DNA of 64,000 nt, taken from assembly GCF_036898465.1 (NCBI RefSeq), contig NZ_JARUMJ010000001.1, positions 6,138,001 to 6,202,000 on the forward strand. The letters run 5' to 3'. How positions within the stretch are numbered: position 1 is the first letter of the stretch; every line of letters starts with the position of its first letter. Made by a program: the position numbers and the translations under genes. Below are positions 7,885 through 16,150 of the stretch, piece after piece. The notes below the pieces were generated by a model. It worked only from the letters and a program-made list of their open reading frames with translations. It had not been told where the DNA came from and made no database searches. Source of the stretch: Streptomyces sp. B21-105. GTDB lineage: Bacteria; Actinomycetota; Actinomycetes; Streptomycetales; Streptomycetaceae.

Positions 7885-9188
7885 CCTCGTGCTCGGCGGC
7901 GCCGGGTGCGCCGACGACCTCCCGCCGCACCCTCGTCGCCCTCTACACGACCGCCGGCCTGCTGGCCGCCGGCAGCCTGCTCGTCACGTACTGGGCGGGC
8001 CTGCGGGAGCGCCCCGTCGCGCTCGCCTTCGGGATCCTCGTGGCCGTCGGCGAGCCGGCCCTCGCGCGCCCCCGGCTCCGCCCGGGCGACGCGAGCCCGG
8101 TGAGCGAACCCGGACTGCGCGAGACCGCGCCGCTCGCCGCCGCCGGGTCGCTGTCGTACGCGCTGCTCGGGGAGCACTCCGGGCAGCCCACGCATCACGG
8201 GGTCGCGCAGGTCGTGGCGGTGGTCGCGGCCGCCTCCCTGCTGGGCAGCGTGACCCAGCCGGCCCGCGGACAGGGGCCCGTCCTCGACCATCTGGTCCGG
8301 CGCGTGCTCGCCGTCGGGTTCGCCGCCGTCTGCTTCCAGCCCCTGTACAACCGCGGGGCGTTCGACGGCTGGAGCGGGCCCGCGTACGCGCTGCTGCTGC
8401 TCGCGCTGCTGGTCCTGACGGTCCTGTGCGACGCCGTGGTCGCCGCCGCCCTCGCCTCCTCGCGCACCGGCTGGCCGTTCGCCCCGCTGCTGCGCGACGA
8501 GCTGCGGGCGGTGCCCGGGATCGGTTCCGCGGTGTGCGCCACCGGCGCGGTGATGGCGCTCGCGGTGGCCGTCGTCGGGCTGTGGGCGCTCCCGGTGTTC
8601 TCGGTGCCGCTGCTGCTCACCCAGCTGTCCCTGCGCCGCTACGAGGCCGTCCGCGCCACCTACCGGCAGACCATCGCCTGTCTCGCCCGGGCCACCGAGG
8701 TCGCCGGGTACACCCCGCCCGGGCACGCCCGCCGGGTCGCCGAGCTCAGCCAGGCGGTGGGTCGGGACCTCAGGCTGCCGGAGCCCGAGCTGACCGTCCT
8801 CGAGTACGCGGCGCTGATGCACGACATCGGGCAGCTCAGCCTCGTCGACCCGGTTCCGGCCGGGGCCACGGCCGGCCTGCCGGCGGCCGAGCAGCGGCGG
8901 ATCGCGCTGCTCGGCGGAGCGGTCGTCCGGCAGACCGGGGTGAGCGCCCAGGTGGCGACGGTCGTCGAGCGGCAGGCCGACCCCTACCCGGAGCAGCCGG
9001 TGGCCGCCCGCATAGTCCGGGCGGTGAACGCATACGAGGAGCGAGTGCGGGGCAGCGGACCCGACGGACCTCTCACCGCCCTGGAGGAGCTGCGTCTCGG
9101 CACCGGCCGGGAGTACGCCCCGGAGGTGGTGGAGGCGCTGGCCAGGGTGGTTTCGCGGTCGGGTCTGACCCTGCCCGGGGATGGGTAA
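7881..9188 (+). CDS. membrane HD-domain protein, degenerate partner of the upstream HD-GYP
   Basis: The 435-residue product repeats the design of its upstream neighbour: several membrane helices over the first 255 residues and then an HD-like domain. Here His282 (HARRV) and His314-Asp315 (MHDIGQL) remain. The HHE and DGSGYP motifs are replaced by VVERQADPYPEQ, so key metal ligands are missing and activity is doubtful. It may be a regulatory or nucleotide-sensing partner. The GTG at 7881 overlaps the previous stop (GTGA), implying coupled translation and perhaps a heteromeric complex. The pair looks like a tandem duplication with divergence of the second copy. Confidence 0.75.
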   Translation: MTSCSAAPGAPTTSRRTLVALYTTAGLLAAGSLLVTYWAGLRERPVALAFGILVAVGEPALARPRLRPGDASPVSEPGLRETAPLAAAGSLSYALLGEHSGQPTHHGVAQVVAVVAAASLLGSVTQPARGQGPVLDHLVRRVLAVGFAAVCFQPLYNRGAFDGWSGPAYALLLLALLVLTVLCDAVVAAALASSRTGWPFAPLLRDELRAVPGIGSAVCATGAVMALAVAVVGLWALPVFSVPLLLTQLSLRRYEAVRATYRQTIACLARATEVAGYTPPGHARRVAELSQAVGRDLRLPEPELTVLEYAALMHDIGQLSLVDPVPAGATAGLPAAEQRRIALLGGAVVRQTGVSAQVATVVERQADPYPEQPVAARIVRAVNAYEERVRGSGPDGPLTALEELRLGTGREYAPEVVEALARVVSRSGLTLPGDG

Positions 9189-9293
9189 CCCATGGGTAAT
9201 GAGCGGCCTTCCGGCCACACGTGGTTGGATGCGAGGGAGAGAGTGTCCGGGGGCACTGGCCAGCCCACAGAACGGAACTGGCAGGCGGGAATC

Positions 9294-10274
9294 GTGAGGA
9301 TCTTCGGCAAGGGACGGCACCGGCCCTCCGCCTCCTGGCGGCAGGCCACCGACCGCGCGTTCACGCTGATCGGCGACGGGCGGTACGAGGACGCGGGCGC
9401 GCTGCTGACACGTGCCGCCGACCTGGAACCCTGGCTTTCCGAGTCCTGGTTCAATCTCGCCCTGCTGCACAAGTTCCGGCACGACTGGGAGCAGGCCCGC
9501 ACGGCCGGGCTGCGCGCCGTCGCCCTGCTCGACCGGGAGGCCGGGGCCCCCGACTGGTGGAACGTGGGCATTGCCGCCACCGCCCTGCAGGACTGGCCGC
9601 TGGCCCGCCGCGCCTGGCAGGCGTACGGGCTGCACGTGCCGGGCGAGGCCACCGGCGCGGGCGAGCCCGTCGGTATGGAGCTGGGCAGCGCGGCCGTACG
9701 GCTGTCGCCGGAGGGCGAGGCCGAGGTGGTGTGGGGGCGGCGGCTGGATCCCGCCCGCATGGAGGTGCTGTCGATCCCGCTGCCGTCCTCCGGGCGCCGC
9801 TGGGGCGAGGTCGTGCTGCACGACGGGGTGCCGCACGGTGAGCGGACCACCGTCGCGGGCCACTCCTACCCCGTCTTCGACGAGATCGAGCTGTGGGCCC
9901 CGTCCCCCGTGCCGACCTGGGTGGTCCTGCTGGAGGCGGCCTCGGAGACGGACCGGGACGCCCTGGAGCAGCTGGCCGCCGACGCGGGCTTCGCGGCGGA
10001 GGACTGGTCGTCGTCGGTGCGGCTGCTGTGCCGGATGTGCTCGGAGTCCCGGATGCCCTCCGACGAGGGGGACGGCGAGCACCTCGACCCGCACGACCAC
10101 AGCGAGCCGGGGCACCCGGGCCCCCTCGGGCACGTGACCGACGGGCAGCTGTGGGCGCCGGAGCGGGAGTGCGGGGTCGCCGCGCCCGCCTCGCTGGTGC
10201 GGGGGCTGCTGGACGGCTGGGTCGCCGACAGCCCGGACACCCGCGACTGGCGGGACCTGGAAGAGGTCTGTTAG
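9294..10274 (+). CDS. TPR-like protein of unknown function
   Basis: I do not recognise a named family. The N-terminal half carries tetratricopeptide-like helices ([24 protein letters not shown], then [23 protein letters not shown]). The C-terminal half is richer in beta strands and Trp, contains LLCRMCSES, a His/Asp-rich segment around [12 protein letters not shown], and a cysteine in ERECGVA. These His and Cys residues could bind a metal. I chose GTG 9294, preceded by GGCGGGA; an in-frame ATG at 9192 would add 34 residues of weaker coding character. It closely follows the HD-domain pair and may be cotranscribed with it. Confidence 0.7.
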   Translation: MRIFGKGRHRPSASWRQATDRAFTLIGDGRYEDAGALLTRAADLEPWLSESWFNLALLHKFRHDWEQARTAGLRAVALLDREAGAPDWWNVGIAATALQDWPLARRAWQAYGLHVPGEATGAGEPVGMELGSAAVRLSPEGEAEVVWGRRLDPARMEVLSIPLPSSGRRWGEVVLHDGVPHGERTTVAGHSYPVFDEIELWAPSPVPTWVVLLEAASETDRDALEQLAADAGFAAEDWSSSVRLLCRMCSESRMPSDEGDGEHLDPHDHSEPGHPGPLGHVTDGQLWAPERECGVAAPASLVRGLLDGWVADSPDTRDWRDLEEVC

Positions 10275-10318
10275 CCGCCCCCGTACCCTGTATCAGCGAC
10301 GAACCCCCGGGCGGGGGT

Positions 10319-10335
10319 CCGAGGGCAGCCCTCGG
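10319..10335 (+). promoter_or_regulatory. hairpin in the leader of the deformylase gene
   Basis: CCGAGGG and CCCTCGG flank a three-base loop 30 bases upstream of the def start. It may end the preceding transcript or shape the leader of def. No U-tract follows. Confidence 0.4.
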
Positions 10336-10365
10336 AGGACACAGTCAGGAAGGCATACGTCGGTC

Positions 10366-11016
10366 ATGGCGCAGCAGGACACCGATCAGCAGCACGGGGG
10401 CATGCTCCCCGTGGACGACGAGGGCTTCGTCATCGACACCGAGGAGACGGAGGAGCGCGAGCGGGCCTACCGTGAGCGCGGCGACTCGCGGCCGATCACG
10501 GTCGTCGGCAACCCGGTGCTCCACAAGGAGTGCAAGGACGTCACCGAGTTCGACGACGACCTGCTGAAGCTGGTGGACGACATGTTCGCCTCGCAGCGCA
10601 CCGCGGAGGGCGTGGGCCTGGCCGCCAACCAGATCGGCGTGGACCTGAAGGTCTTCGTCTACGACTGCCCCGACGACGAGGGCGCCCGGCACGTCGGCGT
10701 CGTCTGCAACCCGAAGCTGGTCGAGCTGCCCGCGGACCGGCGCCGGCTGGACGACAGCAACGAGGGCTGTCTGTCGGTGCCGACCGCCTACGCGCCGCTG
10801 GCCCGTCCGGACTACGCCGAGGTGACCGGGCAGGACGAGCGGGGCAACCCGATCAAGGTGCGCGGCACCGGGTACTTCGCACGGTGTTTGCAGCACGAGA
10901 CGGATCACCTGTACGGATACCTCTACATCGACCGTCTTTCGAAGCGTGAACGCAAGGACGCGCTGCGGCAGATGGCCGAGAACGAGCCCCGCTACCCCGT
11001 GGTCGCCAACGACTGA
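10366..11016 (+). CDS. def: peptide deformylase
   Basis: This metalloenzyme removes the formyl group from the N-terminal methionine of new proteins. The 216-residue product has all three family motifs in order: [13 protein letters not shown] (Cys metal ligand) and QHETDHLYG with the HExxH ligands. About 40 extra acidic residues precede the catalytic domain; such extensions are seen in some actinobacterial deformylases. Streptomyces carry several def paralogues, so this may not be the only copy. The ATG at 10366 is about 14 bases after AGGAAGG, a longer spacing than usual. A terminator-like hairpin lies downstream at 11081-11114. Confidence 0.95.
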   Translation: MAQQDTDQQHGGMLPVDDEGFVIDTEETEERERAYRERGDSRPITVVGNPVLHKECKDVTEFDDDLLKLVDDMFASQRTAEGVGLAANQIGVDLKVFVYDCPDDEGARHVGVVCNPKLVELPADRRRLDDSNEGCLSVPTAYAPLARPDYAEVTGQDERGNPIKVRGTGYFARCLQHETDHLYGYLYIDRLSKRERKDALRQMAENEPRYPVVAND

Positions 11017-11027
11017 GCTCCACCCCC

Positions 11028-11069
11028 GCACTCACCTCCCCGCACTCACCTCCGCGTACTCACCTCCGC
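11028..11069. repeat. three tandem 14-bp repeats after def
   Basis: A 14-base unit of the form GCACTCACCTCCCC is repeated three times with two or three changes, directly after the def stop codon. No function is evident. It may be a slippage-prone repeat. Confidence 0.6.
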
Positions 11070-11080
11070 ATCCCCGCACA

Positions 11081-11114
11081 CGACGCCTGGCCGGACTTCT
11101 CCCGGTCGGCGTCG
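11081..11114 (+). terminator. probable terminator of def
   Basis: CGACGCC at 11081-11087 pairs with GGCGTCG at 11108-11114, and CCGG elements inside extend the stem. TTCGTGTGTCC follows. Position 65 bases after def suits a factor-independent terminator of the Streptomyces kind without a long U-run. Confidence 0.6.
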
Positions 11115-11346
11115 TTCGTGTGTCCGACGGACGTTCGGTCGCTTACGCACAACTACTGCACATCTGCTGATCCGTAATCAGTCACCTGGGGGCGGATTCC
11201 CGGCATGTTGGAGTAGTGAATGAAGCAAATCCGTTCCCAGAACGGTCAGTTGTAGTGCTGAATGGGATGAGCGGGGATACGCAACGGCGCACGCCCGGCA
11301 CGGCGGGAGGGGTGTGCGCCCACTGGCGGCTGAGAGGGGTTGTTTC

Positions 11347-12468
11347 GTGCCAGCTTTCCCATACAGCACCACTTGCAGCACCACATACAGCACCACATAC
11401 AGCACCACGGCGACGGTGACCGTGCCCGCGGTCCCTCCCTCGCTCTCTCTTCCGGTCATCGAGGCGGCGTTTCCCCGGCAACTGCACCCGTATTGGCCCC
11501 GGTTGCAGGAGAACACCCGCTCCTGGCTGCTGGAAAAGCGGCTGATGTCGGCGGAGAAGGTCGCAGAATATGCCGACGGTCTTTGCTACACGGACTTGAT
11601 GGCGGGCTACTACCTCGGCGCACCCGACGCGGTCATGCAGGCCATAGCCGACTACAGCGCCTGGTTCTTCGTCTGGGACGACCGGCACGACCGTGACGTC
11701 GTGCACGGCCGGGTGTCCTCCTGGCGACAGCTCAGGTTCCGCTTGCACGCGGCCCTGGACTCCCCGGCGGAGCATCTGGGCCACCGGGATCCGCTGGTCG
11801 CCGGACTCGCGGACAGCGTGGGCAGGCTGTTCACCTTCCTTCCCGGCACCTGGAACGCCCGGTTCACCCGGCACTTCCACACCGTGATCGAGGCGTACGA
11901 CCGGGAATTCCACAACCGTGTCGACGGACGCATTCCCGGCGTCGAGGAATACCTCGCCCTGCGCCGGCTCACCTTCGCGCACTGGATCTGGACCGACCTG
12001 CTGGAGCCGAGCGCGGCATGCGAACTCCCGGACTCGGTGCGGAAACACCCGTCCTATCGGCGCGCGGCCCTGCTGAGTCAGGATTTCGCCGCCTGGTACA
12101 ACGACCTCTGCTCGCTCCCCAAGGAATTGGCGGGTGACGAGGTGCACAATCTCGGAATCAGTCTCGTCACCCATGAGGGAATGACTATCGAAGAGGCTGT
12201 GCAGGATATCCGGCGACGCATCGAGGAATGCATTTCCGAGTTCCTCGCCGTCGAGAAGGATGTCTTGCGGATCGCCGACCGGCTCACCGACGGAACTGCC
12301 CGCGGAATGCAACTGGGCGGCGCCGTGCGGGCCTGCCTCGGCAATATGCGGAACTGGTTCAGTTCCGTCTACTGGTTCCACCACGAGTCCGGCCGTTACA
12401 TGGTCGACAGCTGGGACGACCGGTCCACGCCCCCGTACGTCAACAACGAAGCGGCAGGTGAGAAATGA
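11347..12468 (+). CDS. cyc1: epi-isozizaene synthase (class I sesquiterpene cyclase)
   Basis: This magnesium-dependent enzyme cyclises farnesyl diphosphate to epi-isozizaene, the precursor of the antibiotic albaflavenone. The 373-residue product is very similar to the S. coelicolor SCO5222 enzyme. It has the aspartate motif DDRHD at residues 111-115 and the NSE motif NDLCSLPKE from residue 252. The C-terminus ends with [25 protein letters not shown] residues as in that protein. The N-terminus contains a Ser-Thr-Thr-Tyr/Cys repeat (residues 7-21) from a 12-bp DNA repeat, apparently extending the disordered tail. The GTG at 11347 follows GAGAGGGG. Its stop overlaps the CYP170 start (ATGA). Confidence 0.96.
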   Translation: MPAFPYSTTCSTTYSTTYSTTATVTVPAVPPSLSLPVIEAAFPRQLHPYWPRLQENTRSWLLEKRLMSAEKVAEYADGLCYTDLMAGYYLGAPDAVMQAIADYSAWFFVWDDRHDRDVVHGRVSSWRQLRFRLHAALDSPAEHLGHRDPLVAGLADSVGRLFTFLPGTWNARFTRHFHTVIEAYDREFHNRVDGRIPGVEEYLALRRLTFAHWIWTDLLEPSAACELPDSVRKHPSYRRAALLSQDFAAWYNDLCSLPKELAGDEVHNLGISLVTHEGMTIEEAVQDIRRRIEECISEFLAVEKDVLRIADRLTDGTARGMQLGGAVRACLGNMRNWFSSVYWFHHESGRYMVDSWDDRSTPPYVNNEAAGEK

Positions 12469-13835
12469 CCGTCGAGTCGGTGAAACCCGCGACCCCCGCG
12501 GCGCCCGAACTGCGTGAGCCACCGTTGGCCGGTGGCAGGGTGCCGCTCCTCGGACACGGCTGGCGGCTGGCCCGCGACCCGTTGGCCTTCCTGGCCCGGC
12601 TCCGCGACCACGGCGACGTCGTCCGCCTCAGGCTCGGCCCCAAGACGGTGTACGCCGTCACCGCGCCGGACCTCACCGGGGCACTGGCGCTCAGCCCCGA
12701 CTACATCATCTCCGGCCCCCTGTGGGAGTCCCTGGAGAGCCTGCTCGGCAAAGAGGGCGTGGCCACGGCCAACGGTCCGCTGCACCGCCGCCAGCGGCGC
12801 ACGATCCAGCCCGCGTTCCGGCTCGACGCCATCCCCGGCTACGGTCCGATCATGGAGGAGGAGGCGTACGCGCTCGTCGACCGCTGGTCGAAGGGCGAGG
12901 TCCTCGACGTCACCGCGGAGGCCTTCCGGGTCTCCGTGCGCATCTCGGCCCGCTGCCTGATGCGCGGCAGCTACATGGACGCCCGGTCCGAGCGCATCAC
13001 CTCCGCGCTCGCCACGCTGTTCGCCGGTATGTACCAGCGCATGGTGGTACCCCTCGGGCCGCTTTATCGGGTACCGATTCCGGCCAACCGCGAATTCAAC
13101 CGGGCGCTGGCCGATCTGCATCGACTGGTGGACGAGATCGTCACCGACCGCCGGGCATCCGGTCAAAAACCGAACGATTTGCTGACAGCTTTGCTGGAGG
13201 CGACGGACGAGAATGGCGACCCGATCGGGGAACAGGAGATCCACGACCAGGTCGTCGCGATACTCACCCCGGGCAGCGAAACCGCCGGCTCGGTGGTCAT
13301 GTCGTTGCTCCACGTCCTCACCGAGCACCCGGATCAAGTGGACAAGATCCGCGAAGAGGTGAAAAACGTTGTCGGCGACCGGCCGGTCGCATTCGACGAC
13401 GTCCGAAAGCTCCGGCACACCGCCAATGTCGTCGTCGAGACCATGCGGCTGTATCCCGCCGTATGGATATTGACCCGGCGCGCGGTGACCGACACGGAGC
13501 TCGGCGGTTACCGCATTCCCGCCGGGGCCGACATCGTGTACAGCCCGTACGCGGTTCAGCGCGATCCGCGGTCGTACGAGCGGCACGCCGAGTTCGACCC
13601 CGACCGCTGGCTGCCCGGCGGCTCCCCGGAGCTGCCGAAGTACGCCATGACGCCGTTCGGCGTCGGCAACCGCAAGTGCCCGAGCGACCACTTCTCGATG
13701 GCCGAGCTGACGCTGATCGCCGCGGTGGTGGCGAACGCGTTCCGCTTCGAGCCGGCCCCCGGCTCAGACAACCGGACGCACATCGGCATCACGCTCCGCC
13801 CCCGCCGGCTGCTGCTGCGGGCGATACCCGGGTGA
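12465..13835 (+). CDS. cytochrome P450 CYP170A family (epi-isozizaene 5-monooxygenase)
   Basis: The 456-residue P450 is coupled to the terpene synthase by an ATGA overlap, the arrangement of the albaflavenone pair. CYP170A1 oxidises epi-isozizaene in two steps through albaflavenols to albaflavenone. Visible motifs are the I-helix [10 protein letters not shown], the ExxR pair Glu325/Arg328 (ETMR) and the heme loop FGVGNRKC with axial Cys405. It needs ferredoxin and ferredoxin reductase from elsewhere. The S. coelicolor enzyme is also reported to have a second, farnesene synthase activity; I cannot judge this from sequence here. It ends 10 bases before the convergent nrdS gene. Confidence 0.93.
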   Translation: MTVESVKPATPAAPELREPPLAGGRVPLLGHGWRLARDPLAFLARLRDHGDVVRLRLGPKTVYAVTAPDLTGALALSPDYIISGPLWESLESLLGKEGVATANGPLHRRQRRTIQPAFRLDAIPGYGPIMEEEAYALVDRWSKGEVLDVTAEAFRVSVRISARCLMRGSYMDARSERITSALATLFAGMYQRMVVPLGPLYRVPIPANREFNRALADLHRLVDEIVTDRRASGQKPNDLLTALLEATDENGDPIGEQEIHDQVVAILTPGSETAGSVVMSLLHVLTEHPDQVDKIREEVKNVVGDRPVAFDDVRKLRHTANVVVETMRLYPAVWILTRRAVTDTELGGYRIPAGADIVYSPYAVQRDPRSYERHAEFDPDRWLPGGSPELPKYAMTPFGVGNRKCPSDHFSMAELTLIAAVVANAFRFEPAPGSDNRTHIGITLRPRRLLLRAIPG

Positions 13836-13845
13836 GAACCGCGGC

Positions 13846-14811
13846 TCAGGCGACGGCCTGCGGGCCGCGGAACGTGCGCCGGTAGGCGTTGGGGGTCGTC
13901 CCCAGCGCCTGCACGAACTGGTGGCGCAGGGCCCCCGCCGTGCCGAACCCGGCACGCCAGGCGATCGCGTCCACCGTCTCGTCCGTGGCCTCCAGCAACT
14001 GCTGTGCCAGCAGCACCCGTTGACGCAGCAGCCAGCGGTAGGGGGTGGTGCCCGTCTCCTGCTGGAAACGGCGGGCGAAGGTGCGCGGGGACATGTGGGC
14101 GCGCTCCGCGAGCTGTTCGACGGTGACCTCCTCGCCGAGGTGCTGCTCCATCCACGCGAGCACCTCGCCGACGGTGTCGCACCGCGACCGGGGCAGCGGC
14201 CGCTCGATGTACTGGGCCTGGCCGCCGTCCCGGTGCGGCGGCACCACCATCCGCCGGGCGATCCGGTTGGCGACCTCCGGGCCCTGCTCCTTGCGGACGA
14301 TGTGCAGACAGGCGTCGATGCCCGCCGCCGTCCCGGCCGAGGTGATCACCGAGCCCTCGTCGACGTACAGCACGTCCTGTTCCACGGTGGTGCGCGGATA
14401 CTGCCGGGCCAGCTGCTCGGCGTGCCGCCAGTGCACCGCGCAGCGCCGCCCGTCCAGCAGCCCCGCCGCGCCCAGCACGAACACCCCCGAGCAGACGCTG
14501 AGCACCCGCGTGCCGCGGTCCACGGCCCGGCGCAGCGCGTCGAGCAGCTCCGGCGGGAAGTCCCGCTCGCCATAGGCGTCCCCGGCCGGCACCGCGATCA
14601 GGTCGGCGCTCTCCAGCCGCTCCAGACCGTGCCGGGTGGTCATCGTGAACCCGGCGTGGGTGGTCAGCGTCGGCCCCTGGGCCGAGGCGACGGCGAAGTC
14701 GTAGACCGGCAGCCCCTCGTCACTGCGGTCGATCCCGAAGACCTCGCAGACGACGCCCAGTTCGAAGGGGTGCACACCGTCCAGGAGGATCGCGGCCACG
14801 TTGTTCAGCAT
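13846..14811 (-). CDS. nrdS: GlxA-type AraC regulator of the nrdABS operon
   Basis: The product has an N-terminal DJ-1/PfpI-like amidase-fold domain (VAAILLDGVHPFELGV through VLSVCSGVFVLGAAGLLDGR, with a conserved nucleophile-elbow Cys) and a C-terminal AraC double helix-turn-helix (TVEQLAERAHMSPRTFARRFQQETGTTPYRWL, then WRAGFGTAGALRHQF). It lies downstream of nrdB on the same strand, as the nrdS regulator does in S. coelicolor. I start it at ATG 14811 (MLNNVAAILLDG, 321 residues); 19 upstream codons are open but unlike the family. Its exact regulatory role is unclear, and the class Ia operon is also under riboswitch control. Confidence 0.82.
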   Translation of the reverse strand: MLNNVAAILLDGVHPFELGVVCEVFGIDRSDEGLPVYDFAVASAQGPTLTTHAGFTMTTRHGLERLESADLIAVPAGDAYGERDFPPELLDALRRAVDRGTRVLSVCSGVFVLGAAGLLDGRRCAVHWRHAEQLARQYPRTTVEQDVLYVDEGSVITSAGTAAGIDACLHIVRKEQGPEVANRIARRMVVPPHRDGGQAQYIERPLPRSRCDTVGEVLAWMEQHLGEEVTVEQLAERAHMSPRTFARRFQQETGTTPYRWLLRQRVLLAQQLLEATDETVDAIAWRAGFGTAGALRHQFVQALGTTPNAYRRTFRGPQAVA

Positions 14812-14903
14812 GCCGCCAGTGTGCACCGGAAGTGGCAGTAATTTGAAGGTGTACGGCAGTCCTGCCACTATCAGGAGCGTCCGGCGCGTACGACGCTTAC
14901 CTC

Positions 14904-15167
14904 ATGAACGCACTCAGCGAGTACCTCACCGTCCTGGCCCTCTTCCTCCTCCTCGCCGGTCCGGCGCTCGTGGGACATCTCCACGAGCGCCGGATCGACC
15001 GCCAGCTGAAGGCCGCCGAGGCCGCGCAGGCCGCATCGGCCGCGCGGCCCGGGACCCGGAACCTGGCCCGGACCAGGACTCAGAAGTCCTCGTCCAGGTC
15101 CACGGTGCCCTCCACCGCGACCTGGTACGCCGAGGGACGGCGCTCGAAGAAGTTGGTCAGCTCCTGA
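14904..15167 (+). CDS. small single-pass membrane protein (tentative)
   Basis: An 87-residue frame starts MNALSEYLTVLALFLLLAGPALVGHLHERRIDRQ, an N-terminal membrane helix followed by a basic, alanine-rich tail. That order is typical of real small membrane proteins. Its last 29 codons run antisense through the 3' end of nrdB and have poor character. The ATG at 14904 has no strong ribosome-binding site. It would lie opposite the nrdB-nrdS spacer. It could be real or a chance frame. Confidence 0.4.
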   Translation: MNALSEYLTVLALFLLLAGPALVGHLHERRIDRQLKAAEAAQAASAARPGTRNLARTRTQKSSSRSTVPSTATWYAEGRRSKKLVSS

Positions 15168-16150
15168 ACGCCTTGCAGCTCCATGAAGGAGAAGGGGTTC
15201 TCCGAGCCGTACACCGGGGCGAAGCCGAGCCGCACCAGACGCTGGTCGGCGACGCACTCGAGGTACTGCCGCATCGACTCGGTGTTCATGCCCGGCAGGC
15301 CGTCGCCGCACAGGTCGCGCCCGAACTGCAGCTCGGCCTCGACGGCCTCCCGGAGCATGTCGGTGACCTGCTTCTGGAGGAGGTCGTCGAAGAGCTCCGG
15401 CTCCTCCTTGCGGACCGTGTCGACGACCTCGAAGGCGAAGCTCATGTGCATGGTCTCGTCGCGGAACACCCAGTTGGTCCCGGTGGCCAGACCGTGCAGC
15501 AGGCCCCTGCTGCGGAACCAGTAGACGTACGCGAACGCGCCGTAGAAGAACAGGCCCTCGATGCAGGCGGCGAAGCAGATCAGGTTGAGCAGGAAGCGGC
15601 GCCGGTCGGCCTGCGACTCCAGCCGCTCCAGCTTCTCCACCTCGTTGATCCACTTGAAGCAGAACTCGGCCTTCTCGCGGATGGACGGGATGTTCTCCAC
15701 CGCAGCGAAGGCCGCCGCCCGGTCGTCCGGGTCGGGCAGATAGGTGTCCAGCAGCGTCAGATAGAACTGGACGTGCACGGCCTCCTCGAAGAGCTGCCTG
15801 GACAGGTACAGGCGCGCTTCGGGGGAGTTGATGTGCTTGTACAGCGTCAGCACGAGGTTGTTCGCCACGATCGAGTCGCCCGTCGCGAAGAACGCGACCA
15901 GCCGGCCGATCATGTGCTGCTCGCCCTCGGACAGCTTCGCCAGGTCGGTGACGTCCGAGTGGAGGTCTACCTCCTCGACGGTCCAGGTGTTCTTGATGGC
16001 GTCCCGGTAGCGCTCGTAGAAGTCGGGGTAGCGCATCGGACGCAGGGTCAGCTCGAAGCCCGGGTCGAGCAGGTTCTTCTCGGCCTTGCCGGTCGTCACG
16101 GCCTTGTCGGCCTTGTCGGCCCTGTCGGTCTTCTCGGGTGCGGTGGTCAT
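15080..16150 (-). CDS. nrdB: class Ia ribonucleotide reductase, small (radical-generating) subunit
   Basis: NrdB houses the di-iron tyrosyl-radical site that NrdA uses to reduce ribonucleoside diphosphates. The 356-residue product has ferritin-like helices with the expected carboxylate and histidine ligands: RQLFEEAVHVQFY, KAEFCFKWINEVE and WVFRDETMHMSF. The C-terminus ends DLDEDF, the acidic tail that docks on the large subunit. The first 25 residues are a charged, lysine- and aspartate-rich extension. The ATG shares one base with the nrdA stop (TAATG), so translation is coupled. It is second in the nrdA-nrdB-nrdS unit. Confidence 0.94.
   Translation of the reverse strand: MTTAPEKTDRADKADKAVTTGKAEKNLLDPGFELTLRPMRYPDFYERYRDAIKNTWTVEEVDLHSDVTDLAKLSEGEQHMIGRLVAFFATGDSIVANNLVLTLYKHINSPEARLYLSRQLFEEAVHVQFYLTLLDTYLPDPDDRAAAFAAVENIPSIREKAEFCFKWINEVEKLERLESQADRRRFLLNLICFAACIEGLFFYGAFAYVYWFRSRGLLHGLATGTNWVFRDETMHMSFAFEVVDTVRKEEPELFDDLLQKQVTDMLREAVEAELQFGRDLCGDGLPGMNTESMRQYLECVADQRLVRLGFAPVYGSENPFSFMELQGVQELTNFFERRPSAYQVAVEGTVDLDEDF

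Noticed and set aside
11359..11413. Tandem ACAGCACCAC-type repeats considered as a CRISPR-like array
   Set aside because: The units are contiguous, have no spacers and are in frame within the terpene synthase gene.
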